A DNA stretch of 64,000 bases, from positions 496,001-560,000 of the forward strand of contig JAACMV010000018.1 in assembly GCA_010909725.1 (NCBI GenBank), read 5' to 3'. The position numbers and the translations under genes were made by a program. Below are positions 22,125 through 31,071 of this stretch, in pieces. Numbering within the stretch: position 1 is the first letter of the stretch; each line of letters opens with the position of its first letter. This DNA comes from Picochlorum sp. 'celeri'. Taxonomy: Eukaryota > Chlorophyta > Trebouxiophyceae. The notes under the pieces are model-generated. The model did not search any database and had not been told where the DNA came from. It worked only from the letters and a program-made list of their open reading frames with translations.

Positions 22125-23318
22125 ATGGACACAGCATTGTTGCTTGCTTCCAGAGAAGTTGGTGAGATGCATAGAGTTAGTGCCCTGATTAGTGAAGGGG
22201 CTAATGTGAATGCTGTTGATCCTGATGGATGGACTCCATTGATGCTTGCTTGTAGATTTGGCGATGCTGAAACAGCCCGTGTCTTGATTAGAGCAGGGTC
22301 TGATGTGAATGCTACACGTGACACTACTGGAGAGACTGTATTAATGCTTGCTTCCGGATCACGTGGAGGTGCTGAGAGTGTCCGCGCCTTAATACGAGCA
22401 GATGCTCACGTGCATGTCGAAAGTCACCACGGGCAGACTGCATTGATGTTTGCTTCTGGATGTAGAGGAGGTGAGGAGAGTGTCAGAGCCTTGATTAGAG
22501 AAGGGGCTGATATACATGCTACTGATAACAATGGATGGACTGCTTTGATGTTTGCTTGTAGATATGGTGGTGATGAAAGAGCACACAGATTGATCATGGC
22601 TGGGGCTGATGTTAATGCTGTGAGTACTCATGGTCAGACTGCATTGATGATTGCGTCTGGATCTCATGGAGGTGTTCAGAGAGTCCGTGCCTTGATCAAT
22701 GCTGGTGCTGATGTCAATGCCACAAGTCACCACGGGCAGACTGCATTGATGTTTGCGTCAGGATATGGTGGTGAGATTGAACGGGTCCGTGGATTGATTA
22801 GAGATGGGGCTAGTAGTATGGATGATTTTCATCATGGCAATACTGCATGGATGCATGCTTCTGGAAGTGGTGATTCAGAAAGTGTCGTTGAATTGATTGA
22901 AGCCGGTGCTGATGTGAATGCTCGGCATAATGATGGTTCTACTGCATTGATGTATGCATGTCGATATGGTGATCTTGAGAAAGTCCGTGCATTGCTTGAA
23001 GGTGGTGCAGATGTGAATGCTCGGCATAATGATAGATCTAATGCATTGATGTATGCATGTCGATATGGTGATGTTGAGAAAGTCCATGTATTGATTGAAG
23101 CTGGTGCTGATGTGAATGCTAGTCATAATGATGGATCTACTGCATTGATGTATGCATGTCGATATGATGATGTTGAGAAAGTCCATGTATTGATTCAAGC
23201 TGGTGCTGATGTGAATGCGGTTGATCATGAAGGTCGGACTGCATTGAGCACTGCGCATTCCCTTCAAATTCAGGAAATTTTGGTTCTAGCTGGAGCAACT
23301 GGTTCTAGCAGAAGGTGA
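22125..23318 (+). CDS. Ankyrin-repeat protein with recently amplified repeats
   Basis: 397 residues, almost entirely ankyrin repeats (about 11-12 units of ~33-36 residues, pattern DGWTPLMLACRFGDAETARV / LIRAGSDVNA). I chose the ATG at 22125 (MDTALLLASREVGEM); the frame opens slightly upstream without an ATG. Repeats from 22911 to 23210 are nearly identical at DNA level with a 99-nt period (HNDGSTALMYACRYGDLEKV and variants), showing recent tandem amplification or gene conversion. No other domain, signal peptide or membrane segment is seen. Likely a protein-binding scaffold; partner unknown. One repeat (ASSMDDFHHGNTAWMHASGS) is degenerate. Confidence 0.85.
   Translation: MDTALLLASREVGEMHRVSALISEGANVNAVDPDGWTPLMLACRFGDAETARVLIRAGSDVNATRDTTGETVLMLASGSRGGAESVRALIRADAHVHVESHHGQTALMFASGCRGGEESVRALIREGADIHATDNNGWTALMFACRYGGDERAHRLIMAGADVNAVSTHGQTALMIASGSHGGVQRVRALINAGADVNATSHHGQTALMFASGYGGEIERVRGLIRDGASSMDDFHHGNTAWMHASGSGDSESVVELIEAGADVNARHNDGSTALMYACRYGDLEKVRALLEGGADVNARHNDRSNALMYACRYGDVEKVHVLIEAGADVNASHNDGSTALMYACRYDDVEKVHVLIQAGADVNAVDHEGRTALSTAHSLQIQEILVLAGATGSSRR
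22911..23210 (+). repeat. Three near-identical 99-bp tandem units inside the ankyrin gene
   Basis: Units begin at about 22911, 23010 and 23109, each starting GATGTGAATGCT and containing GCATTGATGTATGCATGTCG. They differ by only a few bases each, far less than the repeats earlier in the gene, and a fourth unit starts at about 23208 and diverges. Confidence 0.85.
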
Positions 23319-23631
23319 TAAACAGTAGTTTGAGGACACTACCTGACACAATAATCATGCATGTCACACACAACATATAGATAGAGGAATTATAAACTGC
23401 CTGTGACTGCAAGTTTTCAAAGAGCACCTCTCTCTGTGTTTTTTTTTTGGTTGATGAGGTACATCTTGCATGCAAGATGACAAAGACAAACGTACGAGTA
23501 CGTCGGTCGACCGGTCCCCAGGAGTCGGACCTCCCAACTCCAGCATTTGATTCTATTCCATCAATACTTGAATTCCAATGCCCATTGCTACTGCTCCAAT
23601 ACAGAATCAACCACTGGAATAGTTTTCCATC
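23319..23631. other. Intergenic region with three perfect palindromes
   Basis: 313 bp with no gene seen. It has an 18-bp palindrome CATCTTGCATGCAAGATG (23462-23479), a 6-bp stem ACGTAC/GA/GTACGT (23490-23503) and a 10-bp palindrome CGGTCGACCG (23504-23513), all within about 50 bp. Confidence 0.55.
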
Positions 23632-25342
23632 ATGGTGACGACACGACGGGGTGGCGATGCCACAAAGGCAACACATGCCTCTCCTGACAATGTGCTAGAA
23701 TTTCTATCACAGATATCCCAAGCCCTTCAAAATAGAGGATTATCTAGCGATTGGAAGGTATGTGGTATATACACAATGCATTTCGCATATGCGAGACGTC
23801 GGGTTCTTCCAACCTTCAATGCATGGCCAACTCTTGCTTTATTTTTTCTTCTTCATTCGTGACGATATACGTTGCAAAACTCGTCTAATAGTAGTGCATA
23901 GCAATACTAATCATTCTCATACATTTTGATTGCAGTATGATCAAGTAGAGAGTTCGTTACAGAGGGCAGTAGAGTTATTGCCTGAGGACTCTTCTGTGAG
24001 GGCTGCTATTCTCGAGGACGGTGGGTTGGAGACGTACTCGACTGCGCTGCTGGAACTTCTTGTTCAAGAAGACAATGGGAAGGAAACGACGACGAAAAAG
24101 AAGAAGAAGAAGAAGACGGATAGCGGTACAACTATAGGAAGGAAGAAGAATACGAAGAAGAAGGATCTGAGCACTTCTTCTCTTGTTCTGGATTCGCATG
24201 TACTGGCAGCTTTAGATACAAGAGATGTCGAGATGCTTGCCAAGGCTGTTATATCTCGATTTCCGAGTGTAGACAAAGGTATAGAGTCGCTGACGTCATG
24301 CTTGGTGGAGAGGCAAGCGAAGGATGGTGTAGTCGAGTATGGGCAAATCTGTTTGGACATTGCCTCGGCCGTTGCTGGGCTTTGTTCTCGAGTGGAAGAT
24401 CGAGTTGCTTCATACAAAGTGTTTGCAGAATATATGAAGAATGCCGATGATGGTGTTGATACTAGATTGTTGCAGTCTGCTGTTGGGCGAATTCATGCAA
24501 GTTGTTGTTCATGCGCCCGAGACAGCCAGGAAGATGGTGCTGTATGGACAGCATGGGGCAGTACGAGAGAGCAAGAAAATACCCTCATCAGTGCAGGACA
24601 AGCGTCCTATGATATTCTTCGGTTACTGGTTCAAGCAAAGCTTTCCTCCTCTGTTGGAACAGGTGATGTCACTGAGCAGATGATCAAGGAAATAGCAGCC
24701 TATGCCGGATATATGATCCGTCTCATGGCACCGTATGCATCAATAGGTCTCATGGTACATCATCATGGAGGCAGAAATGTAGACACGGGCTTGGAAGATT
24801 TGATCCTGTTCATGGCATGCAGTGCGCAGGATGAAATATCTCACATGGACAGAGAGCATTTGAAAGCTGCATGCTATATATTATATATGAATGCTGGACG
24901 TCGGGCAATGCAGATTGCAGATAGTCATGGTTTTTGTTCTTTGAATGCGTCACTTGATGCCTCTGTATCATCAACCATGCCTCCCCCCAGTGTGACAGAG
25001 TGGCTCCAATCACAACCTCGCAGTGCTATGATGCATATGCTGATAGAACAGAGTGAATCTGGGTTGCCATGTATCAGTAATGCCTTGATACATTCTATTA
25101 AAGACAAGGAATTGCATTCATTGGCATCCATGGCATATGCTGAGATTGCTGGCAAGGATACTGTGGTGGCAGATGAGGAGCCTTCAGCCGCAGATGAATT
25201 GCTCTTCTTTGAGAGTACTGAGGGAGACTTGAACATGCTTCCACAGCAACAATGGCTTGATGACGATGATGAAGAAAATAGCAATGGAGAAGAAGAAGAA
25301 GAGGAAGAAGAGGAAGATGACATTGTCATTGAACTGCCCTGA
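23632..25342 (+). CDS. Unrecognised protein with basic patch and acidic C-terminal tail
   Basis: Two exons, 23632-23757 and 23936-25342, with a 178-nt intron (gtatgt donor; TACTAAT branch motif about 25 nt before the ttgcag acceptor); 510 residues. The junction reads SSDWKYDQVESSLQ. I do not recognise the family. Visible parts: a helical N terminus, a Lys-rich tract (KKKKKKKTDSG, then KKNTKKKD) at ~100-120 that could be a nuclear or nucleolar signal, a long helical middle with several Cys, and a terminal acidic run (EEEEEEEEEDD). That mixture is common in nuclear or histone/ribosome-binding proteins, but no function is claimed. Splicing is confident; identity is not. Confidence 0.75.
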
Positions 25343-25580
25343 TTGCGGATTCCTACATGGTGGCATCCGGTATTTATATATTTATTATTAAGAAAATATT
25401 TATGTATCTATGTATGGATCAAAAAGAGCGTGTTGGTGAATAAGAAAGAAAAGGACAACACCATTTGATTCAAAACATTTCTACTTTGAGTGTCACACGG
25501 TTCTCTGTCTGTCTTTGGTGCACTCGATTGGGCCAGGAATACCTTTTTTTAAACGTAGTAATTAAATACGTATAGTTATC

Positions 25581-27687
25581 ATGGCCATGAATCCCCCAAA
25601 ACCTCGGAAGAGAATTGTACCGCAACTTCTCTCATCTCCCACAGGGACAAGTAAGCATAAAATCGATGCACTGAGCGGTCCATTGCAGGTTGATAATTTA
25701 AAAGAACAGTATGCGCAAGCCAAGGAGCTGCTGGGTCCTGGGAGGAAGATTTATGTGAATTTGGCTCCCTATCAGACAGAACATAAACAGGTATCCTGGA
25801 AAAGGGTAGGTTGCTGCGGTGTGGCTCATACATGGTTTTTTGTAATTCATAATGGTAGTACTGGTATCTTGCAGTTGCTTCGGGAGGAAGGATGTACTGA
25901 TACTCCTGGGAAGGAGACGAAAGGGACTCTAGAGATGTACTTGGATGCTATTACCAAGCCAATGACGCTGGTATGTTGTTGCTCTGTCATGTTGGCTTTA
26001 GGTTTTTGTTGTTTTGAGATGGAATCGTATGGTGTATATATAAAATATTTGAAACACATGTGCAGGGGACGGATGATTCGGATTCTGATGTGAATGACAA
26101 GGTTGGTGGAGAAGAGGATGGTGCAGAGGGGAGCGCATCTGGGAGTGAGGAGCAGGAGGAGGAGGGAGATGGTGAGAAGGGAGGCAATGAGGAAGCTATT
26201 GATGGGACTGGTGCTGACACGAATAATGAAGAGGAGGGCGTTGCGGCTCCTAGAAGGAGGAAGAAATGGAAGAATTCGTATGATTATATGGATGACTTTA
26301 TTGATGACAGTGAGTTTATCCAGGTTGTCGAGTTTGCGGATAATAGGAAAGCTAAACATAAGGGTTTTGTGATCTATCGTGGTAAAATTGAACGAGATGA
26401 AGCGGATGCGGATTCTGGATATGAATATGATGAGGAAACTGGTCAACGAAAGGTGTGTTGTTGTGGTATACTTGTTGTGTAGTGTGCAGGGCATGTGTCG
26501 CTGATATAACAAATCACCGATTTTTATTTTTTTTACAGAGAAAACGACAGAGGAGGACAGCACCAGATGGTGAGAAGAAGAAAAAGGAAGATGCGACTCC
26601 AAAGAGAAAGTCGGTGCCATATGTCATGTCGGATGAGATGAAGGCTGCACTAGAGACACTGAGGAAAATGGTGAAGGAGCACGTTGACGCTAACGCTGGT
26701 GCTCAAGAAGAAGAAGACGGTGGAAGCGCAAAGAAGAGAAAAATACTTCCTGTGTCGATCAGAGAGGAGTTGATCAGAAATGAGAATGTATTCAAACAGG
26801 AGACAACAAAGGGTGGGTTTTCTGCAACAAACAGGATCCTTGATGAATTACACGGAATGTTAAATCAATTTGCAAAGAGAGAGAATCTTAGATTATATGT
26901 GAGTGGTAAGGTTGGAGGAAAATCCAAGGAAGACGTGATTTTCAACACGTCGAAACTCAAGGCAATTGTGGCCTCTCTTGACCCTGTGGAACGTGGTGGG
27001 GAGGAACAAGAGGCATCCGGGTCTGAGGATCAGACAACCTCGTACCTCAAAAATATGCCACTAGAGATGCAAAAGAAAGTTTCTAAGCAGATCAGAGCTG
27101 GTCTCCGGGGAGAACAAATCGACACGGAAAAGGGACAGGCAGTCCTGCAGGAAGTGTTTGATTGTTTCCCAAGTGGGACCATCAACCTTGACGCACTTCG
27201 ACAATTGGCCGAATCCCCAGAGTCACTCGAACAAAAGTCTGCGGCTGAAAAGGATGTGGATGACGGTAAGACGAAAGAAGAATTGAACAAGGGAATCAAC
27301 AATGTGGAAGCAATGGGTGATGACATTGCTTCTCTTGATTTTGAAGGCGCTGTCCAAAAAGCAATGGAGCATGGGGCACCCGAGGCTGAGATGCGTGCAT
27401 GTTTGGACGGCGTCAAAGATGATGAATTCCTTTTTCCTCTCTTCAAAATGCTGGCTGTGGCGGGTCCTTGTGGGTTGAAGATTAAATATGCAGCAATACA
27501 TGGTCAAAAGACTGGTCTCTATCGAAGGACAATCGTAGTCAGGTCTGTGACATCCGCCATCACCAGGCGCATCAAGGAGAATGATGACATTGTCCTCCTC
27601 AAGGATTCCAAAGGCTTTTACGCCCTCAAATATATGCCTGGTGTGGTGCCAGCACCACCTAAAAGTACAAAGAATCTGGAAACTTAA
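25581..27687 (+). CDS. Ubinuclein/HPC2-like histone H3.3 chaperone subunit (HIRA complex)
   Basis: Four exons: 25581-25790, 25875-25970, 26066-26452, 26539-27687, all in phase 0; introns 84, 95 and 86 nt; 613 residues. After an acidic stretch comes the HPC2/ubinuclein signature WKNSYDYMDDFIDDSEF, followed by KHKGFVIYRGKIERDEAD, as in the Hpc2-related domain that contacts histone H3.3. Downstream (GFSATNRILDELHGMLNQFA) looks like the ubinuclein middle domain. HIRA-UBN deposits H3.3 outside replication. The first intron is a multiple of three and has no stop codon, so its retention would insert 28 residues. The stop codon overlaps that of the convergent hydrolase gene. Confidence 0.82.
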
Positions 27688-28934
27688 ATAATATTTTTAA
27701 ATTGAAATTTCGTCTTTAGATTCCCAGCATTCTCTGTAATCTGCTTTTCTACCGTTCCTATAAAATCATGATCAAGTAACATCCTACTGCCTGACATGGC
27801 TACCAAGCTTCCAGAGGATGGACTCTTTACAATTCTCTGTCGAGCCATGTCAGAATGCCGTACCATGACAGATTCTGCCCATGCCACCATGATGGAGCGA
27901 GTAACATCCTCGACCTGCGAATCTGCAATCGATCGACCTGCTTGACACACCAACCCCATTGCCGTGGCAGATCTATTGTCTATAAACTGCAAATGCCCTG
28001 CATCTTCCACAATCGTCTGCCATGCTGGCCCTCTAGCTGATCTGTAGTACAGATCAAAACTACTCTCAGATGGAGCACAATCTCCCCCATTACCGCCACC
28101 AATAATACACACAGGAATGTTTCTACGATCATGCGATAGAGCATCTGTTGCTGACGGAAAGTCATTGCTCAAGGGTGTATACACAGTCACATCGACTGGA
28201 TCAATCAGACATAGAGACTTGACGCGTTCATCTCGCACGGCCGCCAGCGTTGAAATCTTGGCCCCTCTTGAATGCCCAATCAACATGACATTATCCGTAT
28301 CACAAACCATGCCCATCGGCTTGCTGGTCTTGCACCAAAGAATCAACTCTTCAAGCAAATCAACACATGCAAGATCTGTCGAAGGGTCTAATGCCTGCTG
28401 AACAGAGTCATACGCCACCACTGCATACCCCCAAGATGCCAGTCGCTCTGCATAACTTGTATACTGGTCTGCCGAGATTAAAAACCCGGGAGTAATGATT
28501 GCTAATGGAAATGGCCTCTGCACTTGAATAGCCTGTGAGCCCTGCTGTGGAACCCAAGCACTAATCCTAATCCGACACCTATCCGCCGACGTATTGCATG
28601 TTGTGCATGTATGCTCTAAACGAGGCAGTTTCACCGCTTTCAATGGCCCCTGCTCTCCATAATTCGGTACCTCAAACTCCTCAGGACCTGCTCCCCTGCT
28701 CGTCGAAGGGCTGTTTGTATCCAACTCCTGCGCACGCGCATCACTCTTTTGCCCTTCTCCATGCAATGTACTCGAAATTAATGATACAGAGAATAGAAAA
28801 TCCCGTCGCGAGGCACTATGAGGCCCCGTTCCTCTCGTCGCAGCAGTGGATATTCCATGGGTCACATGTCGACGATTTGAAGGAATCCGATACGCAGGGA
28901 TTTCCGATGATATGATTCCGTTACAGCAATACAT
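27684..28934 (-). CDS. Chlorophyllase-like alpha/beta hydrolase with Tat-type signal motif
   Basis: 416 residues, single exon. The hydrolase core has PLAIITPGFLISADQYTSYA, then the lipase nucleophile elbow GHSRGAK (chlorophyllases have GHSRGG), a likely acid Asp in SLCLIDPVD, and a late His in DAGHLQFIDN. Chlorophyllase removes phytol from chlorophyll, but related plastid esterases have other substrates, so the exact reaction is uncertain. The N terminus looks like a transit peptide and contains SRRDFLFSVSLISS, a twin-arginine motif followed by a hydrophobic run, suggesting import into the thylakoid lumen (inference). Its ATG is 8 bp after the stop of the upstream CCS1 gene. Confidence 0.75.
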   Translation of the reverse strand: MYCCNGIISSEIPAYRIPSNRRHVTHGISTAATRGTGPHSASRRDFLFSVSLISSTLHGEGQKSDARAQELDTNSPSTSRGAGPEEFEVPNYGEQGPLKAVKLPRLEHTCTTCNTSADRCRIRISAWVPQQGSQAIQVQRPFPLAIITPGFLISADQYTSYAERLASWGYAVVAYDSVQQALDPSTDLACVDLLEELILWCKTSKPMGMVCDTDNVMLIGHSRGAKISTLAAVRDERVKSLCLIDPVDVTVYTPLSNDFPSATDALSHDRRNIPVCIIGGGNGGDCAPSESSFDLYYRSARGPAWQTIVEDAGHLQFIDNRSATAMGLVCQAGRSIADSQVEDVTRSIMVAWAESVMVRHSDMARQRIVKSPSSGSLVAMSGSRMLLDHDFIGTVEKQITENAGNLKTKFQFKNII

Positions 28935-28942
28935 GTATATTA

Positions 28943-30706
28943 TTATTTTTTATGTTCTTGCTCCCGTTCAGGGTCGTGCTGATATTCGGGAACAGATTCG
29001 ACCACCTCGTCCATCTCCACCTGAAATCCAACCAAGGCTCTATTGGTCTTGCCACCAACAACCACACTGCTGCCCGACTGCATTCCCCACACTTGTGAAT
29101 GTGACAGATAACTCAGCACTGTTGTGATACAAATGCCTCCAAAACCAGCGTACACCAGTGGAATACCTGGATCAGATTTCAGTTCCATACCGCTTGAGGC
29201 AACAATATTCTGAATCACAACATCCACCCCATCCACGGTGATTGGTTTTTTCGACGTTGGTCTCCTCACGCCAACAAACTTTCCTGAACTATCGTATACG
29301 ACAACAGACTCGAGATCCTTTGCCAAGAAGGATATCCCTTTTGGGGTAGAATCTGCTGTTGGAGCAGCTTCCAAGGGGAGGAATGATCCATACAGTTTAC
29401 CATCCGACCCTCCAACTCCTTTCAACGGCGCCATTGGTAACAATATATTTCCTTCTTTCGATGACCCAGGAAGACTGATGGACAATGCAGACATGGACCA
29501 ATCTGTCTGATATGCAGTTATTCCACCAAACCGAAGGGGCTGATTGACAGATATTGTCTTTGACATGAGGGTCCGCCCGGCCTCATCTTCAACTGATACA
29601 TCCGTAAAGAATTGCTGCACACTTCCATCAGGCCTATAACTGATACGAAAATCATCCACCTTGAGCAGAGAGGAACTCCCTTTTGGAGGTATTGCAACAA
29701 GTGTGGATGGCTGCAAGAGCGACGAAAAAGGAGTCGATTCTCCTTCAGTAATCATTGCTGTTCCAGAAAATCCACTTACGATTCCAAGCACAATCCCAAC
29801 CATGGTAAGAATCATGCTCGCATGCACCCCAATAGGTGCCAGCTTTCCCCCTAGCCCTTTGAACGCATACAATGCCCCATCCTTGATAAATATCTGATAA
29901 TTCTTCTTCATCAACAATGTCGCAACATCAGACAATCGAGCATCTTGTATTCTTCGGGCGACAGGGAGATTCTGGTACCCACTCTCAGACGCTTTAAATC
30001 TCCATCGCTGCGCCACCTTGACCATGGGCAACTGTGTGGTCGCAGTACATGCCATGAGAGACCCCCCAAGCAATGCTAAAAGTCCTAAAAAGTAATTTGC
30101 TGAATAAATATGATCAAGTTGAAGGGCAAATATAATCTTGTACGTCAAAAACCCCAACACCTTGTTCCCTTGCTCAGGAAACTGCTGCACATAAAACTCT
30201 GCTGGCTTGTTCTGCTCAATCACAGTCCCGACAGCAGATAGCGCCGAAATAGACGCTAATTCCGCAATGGCTAACCGCAAGTTTGCCAACGGCTTCAACA
30301 CCCGTTTCATTCCTGCAGACAAGGGTGTATTTGACACCCTCGTCCCAACTGTGTTTTGGCCCATGTTGTATCCATTGGAACGCACACTGTCATCCATCTG
30401 TGATGCTGCTGCTGTTGCTGTATTATCATCACTAAGACTCGGAGCATCCTTATACCCATCACGCCTCGCCGTGTCCTGTCTTGTCTGACTCTTCCCCTTT
30501 TTCTTCTGACTTCTTGAAGAAGAAGAAGAAGAAGAAGAAGAAGAAGAAGAAGGAGAGGAATTGGCTCGACAACATATACGCCTGCATTGTCCTACTCCTC
30601 CCAATCGCATCCCATGAGATTGTCTCGTAGATGTGACATACGACGACACTGTCGTCCCAGTCATACCACGAGACACGTGCTGCATGTCCAAAACCATGCC
30701 AACCAT
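28943..30706 (-). CDS. CCS1: CCS1/ResB-like plastid cytochrome c biogenesis protein
   Basis: 587 residues, single exon. The N terminus is a transit-like region with a poly-Ser tract encoded by a GAA/TTC microsatellite. The ResB domain follows: helix 1 near LRLAIAELASISALSAVGT, then PEFYVQQFPE-like sequence (KPAEFYVQQFPEQGNKVL), a second helix with DHIYSANYFLGLLALLGGSL, a third at GVHASMILTMVGIVLGIVSG, a large lumenal part, and a last helix at ~PLVYAGFGGICITTVLSYLS. This is System II cytochrome c maturation, delivering heme to apocytochromes f and c6 across the thylakoid. Presence implies a photosynthetic plastid. Upstream partner of the hydrolase in a tight tandem pair. Confidence 0.92.
   Translation of the reverse strand: MVGMVLDMQHVSRGMTGTTVSSYVTSTRQSHGMRLGGVGQCRRICCRANSSPSSSSSSSSSSSSRSQKKKGKSQTRQDTARRDGYKDAPSLSDDNTATAAASQMDDSVRSNGYNMGQNTVGTRVSNTPLSAGMKRVLKPLANLRLAIAELASISALSAVGTVIEQNKPAEFYVQQFPEQGNKVLGFLTYKIIFALQLDHIYSANYFLGLLALLGGSLMACTATTQLPMVKVAQRWRFKASESGYQNLPVARRIQDARLSDVATLLMKKNYQIFIKDGALYAFKGLGGKLAPIGVHASMILTMVGIVLGIVSGFSGTAMITEGESTPFSSLLQPSTLVAIPPKGSSSLLKVDDFRISYRPDGSVQQFFTDVSVEDEAGRTLMSKTISVNQPLRFGGITAYQTDWSMSALSISLPGSSKEGNILLPMAPLKGVGGSDGKLYGSFLPLEAAPTADSTPKGISFLAKDLESVVVYDSSGKFVGVRRPTSKKPITVDGVDVVIQNIVASSGMELKSDPGIPLVYAGFGGICITTVLSYLSHSQVWGMQSGSSVVVGGKTNRALVGFQVEMDEVVESVPEYQHDPEREQEHKK
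30516..30552 (+). repeat. GAA trinucleotide microsatellite (about 12 units)
   Basis: Uninterrupted GAA repeats on the plus strand, read as TCT/TTC on the minus strand, where they encode the poly-Ser tract of the CCS1 transit region. Length variation here would change only the transit peptide. Confidence 0.9.
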
Positions 30707-31071
30707 GTTGTTGTTGATAACGTTTCTTCAATCAATACGACTTAGGCATTCATTGGTAGTAGTACAATAGTTTCTTTTGTAATCCTTCTCCTGCTTGTAT
30801 CGTCCTTGCCATCATCATATCTCCTCACATTGTGGGTACAAGAGGAGAGCCTCAGGCTATCTTTCACAGTACCATACTCCGTGGTACTGCGATTTCCCAT
30901 GTCCCTGTCGATGGAGGTTGACGGTTGGTTGGTCCCACAGAGATGCATGGCATGGATTCAGTCTACATGGTTGCGATATACAGCATTAAAAATATAATAG
31001 TATTATTCGACAGATTTTGATTGATCTGTTGTCTCTATTACAGATCCATTCGTCGTGGGAACGCAACGACC
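30707..31071. promoter_or_regulatory. Divergent CCS1/kinesin intergenic region
   Basis: 365 bp. A perfect 8-bp stem with a 7-nt loop (CAGTACCA / TACTCCG / TGGTACTG) lies at 30867-30889. A tctctattacag sequence ending at 31042, 30 bp before the kinesin ATG, could be the acceptor of a 5'UTR intron. No gene seen. Confidence 0.4.

Noticed and set aside
25847..26620. 257-codon minus-strand frame over the ubinuclein exons
   Set aside because: Crosses well-supported exons and introns of ubinuclein and is composed of reverse-strand low complexity.
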